From NCBI RefSeq assembly GCF_007997155.1, contig NZ_VORT01000014.1:1-64000 (forward strand): 64,000 nucleotides of DNA. Reading direction: 5' to 3'. Of the stretch, positions 15,752 through 23,644 are shown one piece after another; within the stretch, counting starts at the first letter, position 1, and every line of letters starts with the position of its first letter. Made by a program: the position numbers and the translations under genes. The notes below the pieces were generated by a model. That model was given only the letters and a program-made list of their open reading frames with translations, was not told where the DNA came from and did no database searches. The DNA comes from Aequorivita antarctica. GTDB lineage: Bacteria > Bacteroidota > Bacteroidia > Flavobacteriales > Flavobacteriaceae.

Positions 15752-17017
15752 ATGCAAATCGTTTCTGCCGAAGAGGCTGTATCTATAGTAAGTTCAAATA
15801 ATCGTGTGTTTTTTCAAGGAGCGGCAATGACGCCCAATTTATTGATAGACACTTTGTGCGAAAGATATCGCGAACTGAAAAATGTTGAAATAATACAAAT
15901 TCATACGCACGGCGAAGCCAAGTACACTATGGAACCCTTTACCGATGCCTTCCATCTTTCCAGTTGTTTTGTGGGAGAGAACGTTCGAAAAGGTGTAAAC
16001 ACTTCATTTGGGGACTATATTCCTATTTTTTTGAGTGAGATCCATTGGCTTTTCAAAAGAAATATTTTGCCTTTGGATGTAGCTTTTATTCAGGTTTCGT
16101 CTCCAGATAGGCACGGGTATTGTTCCCTTGGTGTTTCTGTAGATGTTACCTTGTCAGCCATCCAGACTGCTAAAAAAGTTATCGCCCAAATAAATCCACA
16201 AGTTCCGAGAACACACGGGGATGGCATTATACATATAAAAAATATAGACTTCGCTGTAGAAATTGATACCCCAATTCACGCTTCTGCGCTAGGTATTCCT
16301 ACAGAGGTAGAGGCCATCATCGGCAGGCATGTTGCCAGTTTGGTTGAAGATGGTGCTACCCTTCAAATGGGCATTGGTAATATTCCCAACGCGGTGCTTC
16401 ACAACCTTCGCAATCACAAACGTCTGGGGATCCATACAGAAATGTTTAGCGACGGAATTCTTCCCTTAATTGAAAAAGGAATTATCACAGGCGAGGAAAA
16501 AGTGATTAAGCCTGGAAAAATAGTTACCTGTTTCGCAATGGGTACCCAAAAATTATACGATTTTATCGATGATAACCCAATTGTCCATTTTAAGGAGGCG
16601 TCTTATACCAACGATACCGCTATCATTAGGCGAAACCCAAAAGTAACAGCCATCAATAGTGCAATAGAAATTGATCTTACAGGCCAAGTTTGTGCGGACA
16701 GCATCGGGATGTACCAATATTCTGGAGTTGGGGGGCAAATGGATTTTATTCGCGGCGCATCGCTTTCGGAAGGAGGGAGGCCCATTATTGCAATGCCTTC
16801 AATTACTAATAAAGGTGTTTCTAAAATCACTCCATTTTTAAAAGAAGGCGCTAGTGTAACTACTACGCGGGCTCACGTTCATTATGTGGTTACTGAATAC
16901 GGAGTAGTGAATCTTTTTGGAAAAGGACTGGAGCAGCGTGCGAAAGCACTTATTTCCATAGCGCATCCAGAGCATCGGGAAGCATTGGAGAGGGCAGTAA
17001 AATTGCGGTTTCACTAA
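15752..17017 (+). CDS. Acetyl-CoA hydrolase/transferase family protein
   Basis: 421 residues, class I CoA-transferase fold in two halves (about 1-180 and 185-415). The GIHTEMFSDG segment near residue 228-237 carries the Glu expected to form the CoA thioester, and the MGIGNIPNAVL and YSGVGGQMDFIRGA segments are typical of 4-hydroxybutyrate/acetate CoA-transferases. It probably moves CoA between acetyl-CoA and another acid, next to the acyl-CoA ligase in carbon flow to acetate. Single-gene unit with its own TGAY-N4-RTCA box; weak hairpin terminator at 17058-17085. Confidence 0.82.
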   Translation: MQIVSAEEAVSIVSSNNRVFFQGAAMTPNLLIDTLCERYRELKNVEIIQIHTHGEAKYTMEPFTDAFHLSSCFVGENVRKGVNTSFGDYIPIFLSEIHWLFKRNILPLDVAFIQVSSPDRHGYCSLGVSVDVTLSAIQTAKKVIAQINPQVPRTHGDGIIHIKNIDFAVEIDTPIHASALGIPTEVEAIIGRHVASLVEDGATLQMGIGNIPNAVLHNLRNHKRLGIHTEMFSDGILPLIEKGIITGEEKVIKPGKIVTCFAMGTQKLYDFIDDNPIVHFKEASYTNDTAIIRRNPKVTAINSAIEIDLTGQVCADSIGMYQYSGVGGQMDFIRGASLSEGGRPIIAMPSITNKGVSKITPFLKEGASVTTTRAHVHYVVTEYGVVNLFGKGLEQRAKALISIAHPEHREALERAVKLRFH

Positions 17018-17057
17018 CCTTTTTTTTAAATAAAATGTTCTTGTAAAGTTGAAAATC

Positions 17058-17085
17058 CACCTCCTCAGACTTTAAGGTGTTTTTA
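17058..17085 (+). terminator. Weak terminator after the CoA-transferase gene
   Basis: CACCT (17058-17062) pairs with AGGTG (17075-17079), 12-nt loop, followed by a T-rich tail. The stem has only five base pairs. Confidence 0.3.
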
Positions 17086-17109
17086 TACTTTTTAATTGCT
17101 GGAAATTTT

Positions 17110-17117
17110 TAAATTTG
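17110..17117 (+). promoter_or_regulatory. -7 promoter element for the first Rrf2 gene
   Basis: TAAATTTG is a perfect TAnnTTTG match, 16 bp before the start codon. No Crp/Fnr-type box lies 33 bp upstream, unlike the neighbouring promoters, so this gene is probably expressed independently of that regulator. Confidence 0.5.
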
Positions 17118-17133
17118 AACAAAACAAAACAAT

Positions 17134-17562
17134 ATGTTCTCAAAAGCGTGCGAATACGGAATAAGATCGGTTCTCTTTATAGCGGAACAATCCCAACTAG
17201 ATAAGCGACCGAATATTGTCGAAATTGCCAAGGCTGTTGATTCTCCAGAACCATTTACAGCTAAAATCTGTCAACAACTAGCACGCTCAGGGATTATTCT
17301 TTCAAGGAAAGGTCCCAATGGCGGTTTCTATTTAGAAAAAGATTCCAAACTCACGCTTGCTGAAATAGTTGCTTGTATTGATGGAGATTCTATTTTTAAA
17401 GGCTGTAGTTTAGGTTTGCCTCAATGTTCCGCTGCGCATCCTTGTCCGGTTCACGATCAGTTTAATGATGTTAGGGAGGGCTTGAAAAAAATGTGTGAAA
17501 ACACTACAGTAACGCAACTTTCTGAAAAACTTCGTAAAGGAGAAACCTTTTTGAAAATATAA
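17134..17562 (+). CDS. Rrf2-family regulator (first of tandem pair), iron-sulfur type
   Basis: 142 residues. Winged-helix DNA-binding domain (about 1-85), then a Cys cluster C-x6-C-x5-C (GCSLGLPQCSAAHPC, about 91-105) suited to hold an iron-sulfur cluster. In this context an NsrR-like NO sensor or an IscR-like sensor is likely. It is paralogous to the next gene (same MFSKAC start and same Cys spacing). IscR, NsrR or RsrR identity cannot be settled by eye. Confidence 0.85.
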   Translation: MFSKACEYGIRSVLFIAEQSQLDKRPNIVEIAKAVDSPEPFTAKICQQLARSGIILSRKGPNGGFYLEKDSKLTLAEIVACIDGDSIFKGCSLGLPQCSAAHPCPVHDQFNDVREGLKKMCENTTVTQLSEKLRKGETFLKI

Positions 17563-17601
17563 TTTTCTTAAAACCGACTCTAAAAAATTAGCATTAATAA
17601 T

Positions 17602-17647
17602 TTATTTCTGATAATTTTATCAGAAATAAGATTTTTTCATACCTTTG
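17602..17647 (+). promoter_or_regulatory. Rrf2 operator palindrome over the promoter of the second Rrf2 gene
   Basis: TTATTTCTGATA (17602-17613) and TATCAGAAATAA (17618-17629) form a perfect 12-bp inverted repeat with a 4-bp centre. A perfect -7 element TACCTTTG is at 17640-17647. The palindrome centre is 28 bp, not 33 bp, from the -7 centre, so it covers the -33 region. This fits a repressor operator and autoregulation by one of the adjacent Rrf2 proteins. Confidence 0.7.
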
Positions 17648-17669
17648 TGTGTAGAATTAAAAAAGAAAT

Positions 17670-18104
17670 ATGTTTTCAAAAGCGTGCCAGTACGGGATAA
17701 AAGCTTCGGTGTATATTGCATCGCAGTCTGCTTTGGACAATCGCGTTAGCTTGAAGGACATTGCATTTAGTATCAATTCGCCAGAAGCTTTTACTGCAAA
17801 AATCCTACATCAATTAGCCAAGAGCGATATTCTTGATTCTTTGAAAGGCCCCACGGGTGGTTTTGTAATACCTAAGGGTAGGGCAGAGACCATTAAGTTG
17901 AGTGATATTGTTTTGGCTATAGACGGAGATTCTATATATATGGGCTGTGCCCTCGGGTTTGGTTCCTGCGATGCACGCCAACCTTGCCCCATGCATAACA
18001 AGTTTGCGGAAATACGGGACGACCTAAAAAGAATGCTTCACAATACCAGTCTTTACGAATTGGCCCACGGGCTTGATGGTGGAATTTCTTTTTTGAAACG
18101 ATAA
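17670..18104 (+). CDS. Rrf2-family regulator (second of tandem pair), NsrR-like
   Basis: 144 residues, winged-helix domain then C-x6-C-x5-C (GCALGFGSCDARQPC, about 92-106), the same plan as the preceding gene. Preceded by a perfect palindrome over its own promoter and followed after 3 bp by a hemerythrin gene, with ric next. This context points to an NO-responsive repressor of NO-damage functions. Which of the two paralogues binds the palindrome cannot be told. Confidence 0.86.
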   Translation: MFSKACQYGIKASVYIASQSALDNRVSLKDIAFSINSPEAFTAKILHQLAKSDILDSLKGPTGGFVIPKGRAETIKLSDIVLAIDGDSIYMGCALGFGSCDARQPCPMHNKFAEIRDDLKRMLHNTSLYELAHGLDGGISFLKR

Positions 18105-18107
18105 ACT

Positions 18108-18572
18108 ATGGAAAAGAAAAAACCTATTAAACGTCATAAAGCATTGCAACCATTGAGCAGGCAACATCATTTTGGATTATTGTTCAGTTGGAAACTGCGT
18201 AAAGGTTTTAGTAAAAATATTGCCACGGAACGGCTTCAGGAATATGCAAAATGGTTTTATGAACACGAAATAAAGCCCCATTTTAGAGAGGAAGAAAAAT
18301 ATATTTTTCCGATACTTGAAAAAGACAATGAATTAATTGAACGTGCCTTAAAAGAACACAGACGAATAAAACGACTGTTTAATGACATAAAAAATCCCGA
18401 AAAGTCACTGAATTGTTTGGAAGAGGAACTTGAAGCGCACATTCGATTTGAGGAACGCGTGCTTTTTAACGAAATTCAAAAAGTGGCTACGGAAACCCAG
18501 CTGGAAAAAATTGAAGAAATTCACAGCGACATAGAAAAATATTCCGATTATCACGATCCCTTTTGGGAATAA
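18108..18572 (+). CDS. Hemerythrin-domain protein
   Basis: 154 residues. A four-helix hemerythrin-like fold with candidate di-iron ligands in RQHHFG (about 19-24), HEIKPHFREEEKYIF (about 48-62), EHRRIK (about 84-89) and EAHIRFEERVLF (about 108-119). Probably binds O2 or NO at a diiron site in the cytoplasm. In an operon with the Rrf2 gene, 3 bp apart, so it is likely under the same palindrome. Confidence 0.85.
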   Translation: MEKKKPIKRHKALQPLSRQHHFGLLFSWKLRKGFSKNIATERLQEYAKWFYEHEIKPHFREEEKYIFPILEKDNELIERALKEHRRIKRLFNDIKNPEKSLNCLEEELEAHIRFEERVLFNEIQKVATETQLEKIEEIHSDIEKYSDYHDPFWE

Positions 18573-18630
18573 CATCTATTTATTAAACCATTATATTTAT
18601 TAATTACTAATGAGTTATCCGCTAAAATTA

Positions 18631-18697
18631 ATTTCTGATAAAAATGTCATTATATGATTTAGGTCATACTTTGCTCCTTTTTTTCTATTGAAATTTG
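18631..18697 (+). promoter_or_regulatory. Composite ric promoter: Rrf2 half-site, Crp/Fnr-type box and -7 element
   Basis: ATTTCTGATAA (18631-18641) equals half of the palindrome at 17602-17629. TGATTTAGGTCA (18655-18666, within ATATGAT..GTCATAC) is a Crp/Fnr-type box, and GAAATTTG (18690-18697) is centred exactly 33 bp downstream of it. Suggests joint control by an activator and by an Rrf2 protein. Confidence 0.65.
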
Positions 18698-18730
18698 TAC
18701 CATTATTATTCATTAAAACTTTTAAAAAAC

Positions 18731-19456
18731 ATGACAACACTTCAAGAACGCACCGTAGCCGATGTGGTTACCGAAAACATAAAAGCAGCACATATTTTTA
18801 AAAAGCACGGCATAGACTTTTGCTGTGGCGGGGGCATCAGCATTAAAAGAGCATGTGAAAAGGCTAAAATAGATCCATCTCTTTTAGAAGCGGAACTTCT
18901 AAACCTAGATAATTTACAAGACCGTGCCCACGATTATAACAGTTGGAAGCTCGACTTCTTGGTAGATCACATCATAAATGTGCACCATCACTATGTGGAA
19001 GAAAGTAGCCCACTTTTATTGCAATATTCCAAACGTGTAAATCACGTACACGGCCACCACTATACCGAACTTGCTGAAATAGAAGCTTTGGTAACTAAAG
19101 TTGTTCAGGAACTGGCTGCTCATATGAAAAAGGAAGAATTGATTCTTTTCCCTTTCATTAAAAAACTTGTAACTGCCGAACGCGATGACAGCCAAGTACC
19201 CGCAATCCATTTTGGAACTGTTGAAAACCCTATAAAAATGATGGAAGCCGAGCACGAAGAAGCTGGCGAGCTATTGCGAAAAATTTCAGTGCTTAGCAAC
19301 AACTTTACACCACCTGAAGGGGCTTGCAACACCTATCGTGCATTTTACGCCAAACTAGATGAATTTGAGCAGGATCTGCATCAGCACGTGCACTTGGAAA
19401 ACAACATTCTTTTCCCAAAAGCTTTGAATTTGGAAAAGAAACTAAAGAAAAACTAA
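18731..19456 (+). CDS. ric: Iron-sulfur cluster repair di-iron protein (RIC/ScdA/DnrN)
   Basis: 241 residues from the ATG at 18731; the longer frame from 18695 would start right at the -7 element, so it is rejected. N-terminal ScdA domain with C31-C32 in DFCCGGG, then a hemerythrin-like domain with conserved His and Glu (HHHYVEES, HMKKEELILFPF, EHEEAGELLR, HVHLENNILFP). Repairs iron-sulfur clusters damaged by NO or peroxide in the cytoplasm. Placed after the Rrf2-hemerythrin pair with its own promoter. Confidence 0.92.
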   Translation: MTTLQERTVADVVTENIKAAHIFKKHGIDFCCGGGISIKRACEKAKIDPSLLEAELLNLDNLQDRAHDYNSWKLDFLVDHIINVHHHYVEESSPLLLQYSKRVNHVHGHHYTELAEIEALVTKVVQELAAHMKKEELILFPFIKKLVTAERDDSQVPAIHFGTVENPIKMMEAEHEEAGELLRKISVLSNNFTPPEGACNTYRAFYAKLDEFEQDLHQHVHLENNILFPKALNLEKKLKKN

Positions 19457-19513
19457 CCCTATAGAACAGTATCCCCAGCCCCAAATCTGGATTTTTATTT
19501 GATTGGTTTTTTC

Positions 19514-19572
19514 AACAGTTCGGTAAATTGGCAACTTTGAATGTTTGCTGCCAAAATCCGAACTGTTTTTTT
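19514..19572 (+). terminator. Strong hairpin with T run, after ric and abutting the next gene
   Basis: AACAGTTCGG (19514-19523) pairs perfectly with CCGAACTGTT (19558-19567); inside it TTGGCA (19528-19533) pairs with TGCCAA (19549-19554), and seven or more T follow. It is a textbook intrinsic terminator for ric, but the next gene's start codon is only 11 bp beyond it, so it could also act as an attenuator. Confidence 0.8.
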
Positions 19573-19583
19573 AATTTTACGAC

Positions 19584-20801
19584 TTGATAAATTTAAAGAA
19601 ACATATAGGTATTGCCTTGGCGTATTTTTTGGCTGTAGCATTAATGGGTGTTTTGTTGCGATTCTATGTTGTTACATCTCTTCCTTTCAATTACAAATAC
19701 CTCCTTCATGCACATTCACACACCGCCTTGTTAGGTTGGATATATTTGGGAATAACAACCTTGATTTATAAGATTTTTCTTTCTTCTGCAGAAAAACCAA
19801 AACTTTATAAACGTATTTTCCTATTTACGAATGTTAGCATTATGGGAATGTTGATAACCTTCCCCATTCAAGGATATGCCTTGTTTTCCATTATTTTTTC
19901 AACACTTTTTTTGTTCGCTTCCTATTGGTTTACTTGGTTTGCGATGAAGTACGTTCCGCAGCATTTCAAAAATCGATTTTCGTGGAAACTCATAAAGACA
20001 TCGCTTTGGTATCTGGTTATTTCCAGTATCGGTCCGTGGACCATTGGTGGTGTGATGGCAACCCTGGGTCCAGAGTCTATTTGGTATAAAACGTCAATTT
20101 ATTTCTACCTTCATTTTCAGTATAACGGTTGGTTTATCTTGGCACTTTTAGGGATATTGTTTTATATTTTTGAAGAAAAGGGAATTCAGTTCAAGCCTGA
20201 AAAACTGAAATCATTTTTCCTTCTTTTGAATTTTGGCGTGCTTTTTACATTATTCCTTTCGGTACTTTGGTTTGGTCCGCCCATTGTTTTTTATGTACTC
20301 GGATTAGTTGGGGCAGTAGCGCAAGGACTTGCCTTTTACGAATTTTATATGCTGCTGAAAGACCATTTCCCGCTCATGAAAAAATCGTTTGCTCCGCGCG
20401 CCTTTTTTCTTCTAAAAATAGCCGGAGGTTTACTTGTCGCAAAATTGTTGATGCAACTCTTTTCGGCAATCCCTTATGTTGCAAATTTGGCCTTTCAGCT
20501 TAAAGATTTTGTAATAGGTTATCTTCATTTGGTTTTCTTGGGAATTGTAATAACAACATTACTTGCTTTTTTAAAATATTTTAAATTAATAAAGCTTCCC
20601 AAAAGTTTTATTTGGACCTTCATTTTTGCTTTTACAACAACCGAATTTTTAATCTTTTATAAAGCATTCGCTCTTTGGTTAAAACTTCCGTTTATTTCAA
20701 ACTATTATATGCTATTGGCAATTTTGAGTCTAAGCTTTCCTATAGCAGTGTCAATTCTTTTTTTTAAAAATATCTTTCTTAAATATTCCAAAAACATGTA
20801 A
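19584..20801 (+). CDS. Heme-copper-oxidase-like 12-helix membrane protein, degenerate
   Basis: 405 residues from a TTG start; the first in-frame ATG (19644) would cut TM1. About 12 helices. Oxidase-like landmarks: HAHSHTALLGW in TM2 (H42, H44, H46), LHFQYNGW in TM6 (H177, with N181 in the place of the NorB Glu), and a single His in TM10 (GYLHLVF, H315). The TM7 His pair is absent (LSVLWFGPP). So it may bind heme but not a complete binuclear site. It follows ric, as NnrS-like NO-tolerance genes do elsewhere; a distant relation to NnrS or to cbb3 subunit I is possible. Function unknown. Confidence 0.7.
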   Translation: MINLKKHIGIALAYFLAVALMGVLLRFYVVTSLPFNYKYLLHAHSHTALLGWIYLGITTLIYKIFLSSAEKPKLYKRIFLFTNVSIMGMLITFPIQGYALFSIIFSTLFLFASYWFTWFAMKYVPQHFKNRFSWKLIKTSLWYLVISSIGPWTIGGVMATLGPESIWYKTSIYFYLHFQYNGWFILALLGILFYIFEEKGIQFKPEKLKSFFLLLNFGVLFTLFLSVLWFGPPIVFYVLGLVGAVAQGLAFYEFYMLLKDHFPLMKKSFAPRAFFLLKIAGGLLVAKLLMQLFSAIPYVANLAFQLKDFVIGYLHLVFLGIVITTLLAFLKYFKLIKLPKSFIWTFIFAFTTTEFLIFYKAFALWLKLPFISNYYMLLAILSLSFPIAVSILFFKNIFLKYSKNM

Positions 20802-20870
20802 AGTTGTTTATATTTAATTGTTTTAATTGCCACATTTACTGATTTTTATAAACCAATTAAATTTCGAGAT

Positions 20871-21080
20871 ATGAAAAAAAACATGGGCGGCTTTGACCGT
20901 ATACTTAGACTTCTTATAGCTGCAATTGTGGTGGCCTTGTATTATTTTGAAATTATTGATGGAACATTGGCTATTGTATTGCTAGTGTTCTCTGCTATTT
21001 TTGTTTTAACCAGTTTCGTTAGCTTTTGCCCACTTTATATACTTTTTGGCATAAACACTTGTAATATCAAGAAAAGTTAA
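20871..21080 (+). CDS. DUF2892 (YgaP-type) small inner membrane protein
   Basis: 69 residues. MKKNMGGFDRILRLLIA at the start and two hydrophobic helices with SFCPLYILFGINTC near the end are the marks of the DUF2892 family. Members often sit beside sulfur- or redox-related genes; no biochemical role is firmly known. Between the oxidase-like gene and ccoI, 69 bp after the former. Confidence 0.85.
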   Translation: MKKNMGGFDRILRLLIAAIVVALYYFEIIDGTLAIVLLVFSAIFVLTSFVSFCPLYILFGINTCNIKKS

Positions 21081-21102
21081 AATATCAGGATGAGTGGTTT
21101 TG

Positions 21103-21145
21103 TGATATTTATCATTTTTTAAAATGTGTATATTACTAAACTTTG
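21103..21145 (+). promoter_or_regulatory. Crp/Fnr-type box plus -7 element for ccoI
   Basis: TGATATTTATCA at 21103-21114 is the most Fnr-like box in the window (ATCA half-site). AAACTTTG at 21138-21145 is centred exactly 33 bp from its centre and matches TAnnTTTG except for the first base. Confidence 0.7.
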
Positions 21146-21175
21146 CAAAAGGTATAACGAGCAAATTTAAGATTG

Positions 21176-23587
21176 ATGGTAAACTGTTTCCATTGCGGCG
21201 ATCCGTGTTTGGACGTTGAAATTAAGCATGAGGAGAAATCCTTCTGCTGCTATGGTTGCAAAACGGTTTTTGATATTCTGCACGACAACGATTTAAGTTA
21301 TTATTACGATCTTGAAAAAACACCAGGCATTTCCCCAAAAGAAATAGCCGGAAAGTATGACTTTCTCGACAATGAAACCATTGTTGAGAAACTACTTGAA
21401 TTTAACGACGACATTACACAGATTGTTTCCTTTTTAATACCTTCAATCCATTGTAGCAGTTGTATTTGGATACTTGAAAATTTAAACAAACTCAATCCTT
21501 CTGTAAAATCATCACAAGTAAACTTTCCGGAAAAAACAGTACGTATAACTTTTACGGCGAAAGAGAATTCGCTAAAGAATTTGGTAATTCTTTTAAGCCG
21601 AATAGGTTACGAACCCTATATCTCATTAGAAGATTCTGAAAGAAAGGAAAAACACATCAACCGCAGTCTAATCTATAAACTGGGAATTGCTGGCTTTGCC
21701 TTTGGAAATGTGATGTTTCTGTCTTTTCCCGAATATTTTGAACATTCAGAATTTTGGTTGGATCAATTCAAACCCTTTTTCCGTTGGTTGATGTTTGCGT
21801 TTTCATTACCCGTTGTTTTTTATAGTGGTAGCGGTTATTTCACTTCGGCCTACAAAGGACTTCGCTCTAAAATTTTAAATATTGATATTCCCATTGCTCT
21901 GGGTATCGCGGTTCTTTTTATACGAAGCACTTTGGATATTGCGATGAATTGGGGCTCCGGTTTTTTCGACAGTTTGACCGGTCTTGTTTTCTTTTTATTG
22001 ATCGGGAAATTTTTTCAACAGAAAACATACAGTTATTTATCTTTTGAGCGCGATTACAAATCCTATTTCCCCATCGCCGTTACCAAACTTTTCAAAAATT
22101 CCGAAGGAAAAACCGTCGAGGAACAAGCTGAGGTTTACACCGTAAAAAAAGGCGATAGATTGTTGATTCGCAATAACGAAATTCTTCCGGTTGATGCCAT
22201 TTTAATAAAAGGAAATGCCCTCATAGATTACAGTTTTGTTACCGGCGAAGCCGAGCCAATTTCAAAACAAAGTGGCGATAAACTTTTCGCCGGCGGAAAA
22301 CAACAGGCTGGAATTTTGGAAGTAGAAGTTTTAAAACCCGTGGCACAAAGTTATTTGACCCAACTTTGGAGCAACGACGTTTTTAGCAAGGACAAAACGG
22401 GAATTTTTGAATCGCTCACAGACAGTATCAGCAAACGATTTACAGTTGCTATTCTTTCCGTGGCTTTTATTTCTTCCCTTTTTTGGTTGGTAGTTGATCC
22501 TTCAAAGGCTTTTAATGTTTTCACTTCAGTATTGATTGTTGCCTGTCCATGCGCTATTGCATTGGCGGCGCCATTCACTTTGGGGAACGTGTTGCGAATC
22601 TTCGGAAGGGAAAAACTGTATTTAAAGGAAACTTCGGTAATTGAACAAATGGCAAAAGTAGACACTGTTGTTTTCGACAAAACGGGCACCCTCACCACCA
22701 ATCAAAAAAACCTGATTACATACGAAGGCGTTGCGCTTTCAAGTGAGGAAAAACAATTGCTTACCAACACCCTGCGAGCTTCCAGCCATCCGCTTAGCCG
22801 CTCACTCTACAATATTTTGGATAAGAACAATATTCAAACCCTGGATGATTTTGAAGAAGAAGTGGGGAAGGGGATTTCAGCAACCTTCAATGACAATTCC
22901 ATCAAAGTTGGTTCCTATGAATTTGTAGGTTTTTATGATGAAATTACCTCAGAATTAAAGAACAGAACAACCGTTCATATCAGCGCCAATCACGTTTATA
23001 AAGGATGCTACATTTTCAATAGCGAATACCGAAAAGGCGTTTCTGAAATTTTTGAACAATTGGGAACAGATAAAGATGTAATTGTTCTTTCCGGCGATAA
23101 CGAAGGCGAGCGCGAACGATTGGAAACGCTACTGCCCAAAGGCACAAAACTCTACTTTAACCAAAAACCAGACGACAAACTCAACTTTATAAAAACACTT
23201 CAGCAAAACGGAAAACAAGTATTGATGATAGGCGACGGTCTAAACGATGCCGGAGCTTTGAAGCAGAGTAATGTTGGCTTTGTTGTTTCTGAAAATACAA
23301 ACGTTTTTTCACCAGCCTGTGATGGAATTCTTGATGCTTCCCAATTCAAAAAAATTGGAGATTATTTAGACTTTTCAAAGAGTAGTGTGAAAATTATAAA
23401 ATGGGCATTTCTGCTTTCATTGCTTTACAATTTAATAGGACTTTCTTTTGCTGTAACGGGACATTTACGTCCGGTAGTTGCTGCTATTTTAATGCCGTTG
23501 AGTTCCATAAGCATTGTGGTTTTTACAACAATAGCAACCCAATATATTGGGAAGAAATTAAGAATGGATATAAATAAGCGAAGTTGA
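21176..23587 (+). CDS. ccoI: Copper-transporting P-type ATPase for cbb3 assembly (CcoI)
   Basis: 803 residues from the ATG at 21176 (a TTG precedes it in frame). N-terminal metal-binding region with CFHCGDPC and CCYGC, an HMA-like domain with CSSC near residue 95, about eight helices, the transport motif CPC (VACPCAIALAAP, about 455-465), the phosphorylated Asp in FDKTGTLT (about 499-506) and GDGLNDAG in the P domain. Exports Cu+ for the CuB centre of cbb3 oxidase. Its stop codon TGA is the first half of the ccoS box. Confidence 0.92.
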   Translation: MVNCFHCGDPCLDVEIKHEEKSFCCYGCKTVFDILHDNDLSYYYDLEKTPGISPKEIAGKYDFLDNETIVEKLLEFNDDITQIVSFLIPSIHCSSCIWILENLNKLNPSVKSSQVNFPEKTVRITFTAKENSLKNLVILLSRIGYEPYISLEDSERKEKHINRSLIYKLGIAGFAFGNVMFLSFPEYFEHSEFWLDQFKPFFRWLMFAFSLPVVFYSGSGYFTSAYKGLRSKILNIDIPIALGIAVLFIRSTLDIAMNWGSGFFDSLTGLVFFLLIGKFFQQKTYSYLSFERDYKSYFPIAVTKLFKNSEGKTVEEQAEVYTVKKGDRLLIRNNEILPVDAILIKGNALIDYSFVTGEAEPISKQSGDKLFAGGKQQAGILEVEVLKPVAQSYLTQLWSNDVFSKDKTGIFESLTDSISKRFTVAILSVAFISSLFWLVVDPSKAFNVFTSVLIVACPCAIALAAPFTLGNVLRIFGREKLYLKETSVIEQMAKVDTVVFDKTGTLTTNQKNLITYEGVALSSEEKQLLTNTLRASSHPLSRSLYNILDKNNIQTLDDFEEEVGKGISATFNDNSIKVGSYEFVGFYDEITSELKNRTTVHISANHVYKGCYIFNSEYRKGVSEIFEQLGTDKDVIVLSGDNEGERERLETLLPKGTKLYFNQKPDDKLNFIKTLQQNGKQVLMIGDGLNDAGALKQSNVGFVVSENTNVFSPACDGILDASQFKKIGDYLDFSKSSVKIIKWAFLLSLLYNLIGLSFAVTGHLRPVVAAILMPLSSISIVVFTTIATQYIGKKLRMDINKRS

Positions 23588-23627
23588 CGGATGTCATATT
23601 TTAAAGGGACGCACAATAATATTTTTG
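23585..23627 (+). promoter_or_regulatory. Crp/Fnr-type box plus -7 element for the cco operon
   Basis: TGACGGATGTCA at 23585-23596, beginning with the ccoI stop codon. TATTTTTG at 23620-23627 is a perfect TAnnTTTG, centred exactly 33 bp from the box centre. The best complete example of the shared promoter design. Confidence 0.78.
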
Positions 23628-23644
23628 AATTATAAATTTCAGGT

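Noticed and set aside
17602-17629. Counting the palindrome as a ninth activator box
   Set aside because: Half-sites are 6 bp apart rather than 4, the arms are 12 bp long, and the distance to the -7 element is 28 bp.
20840-20851. Crp/Fnr-type box before the DUF2892 gene
   Set aside because: TGATTTTTATAA lacks the second half-site, and the 33-bp position would fall inside the gene.
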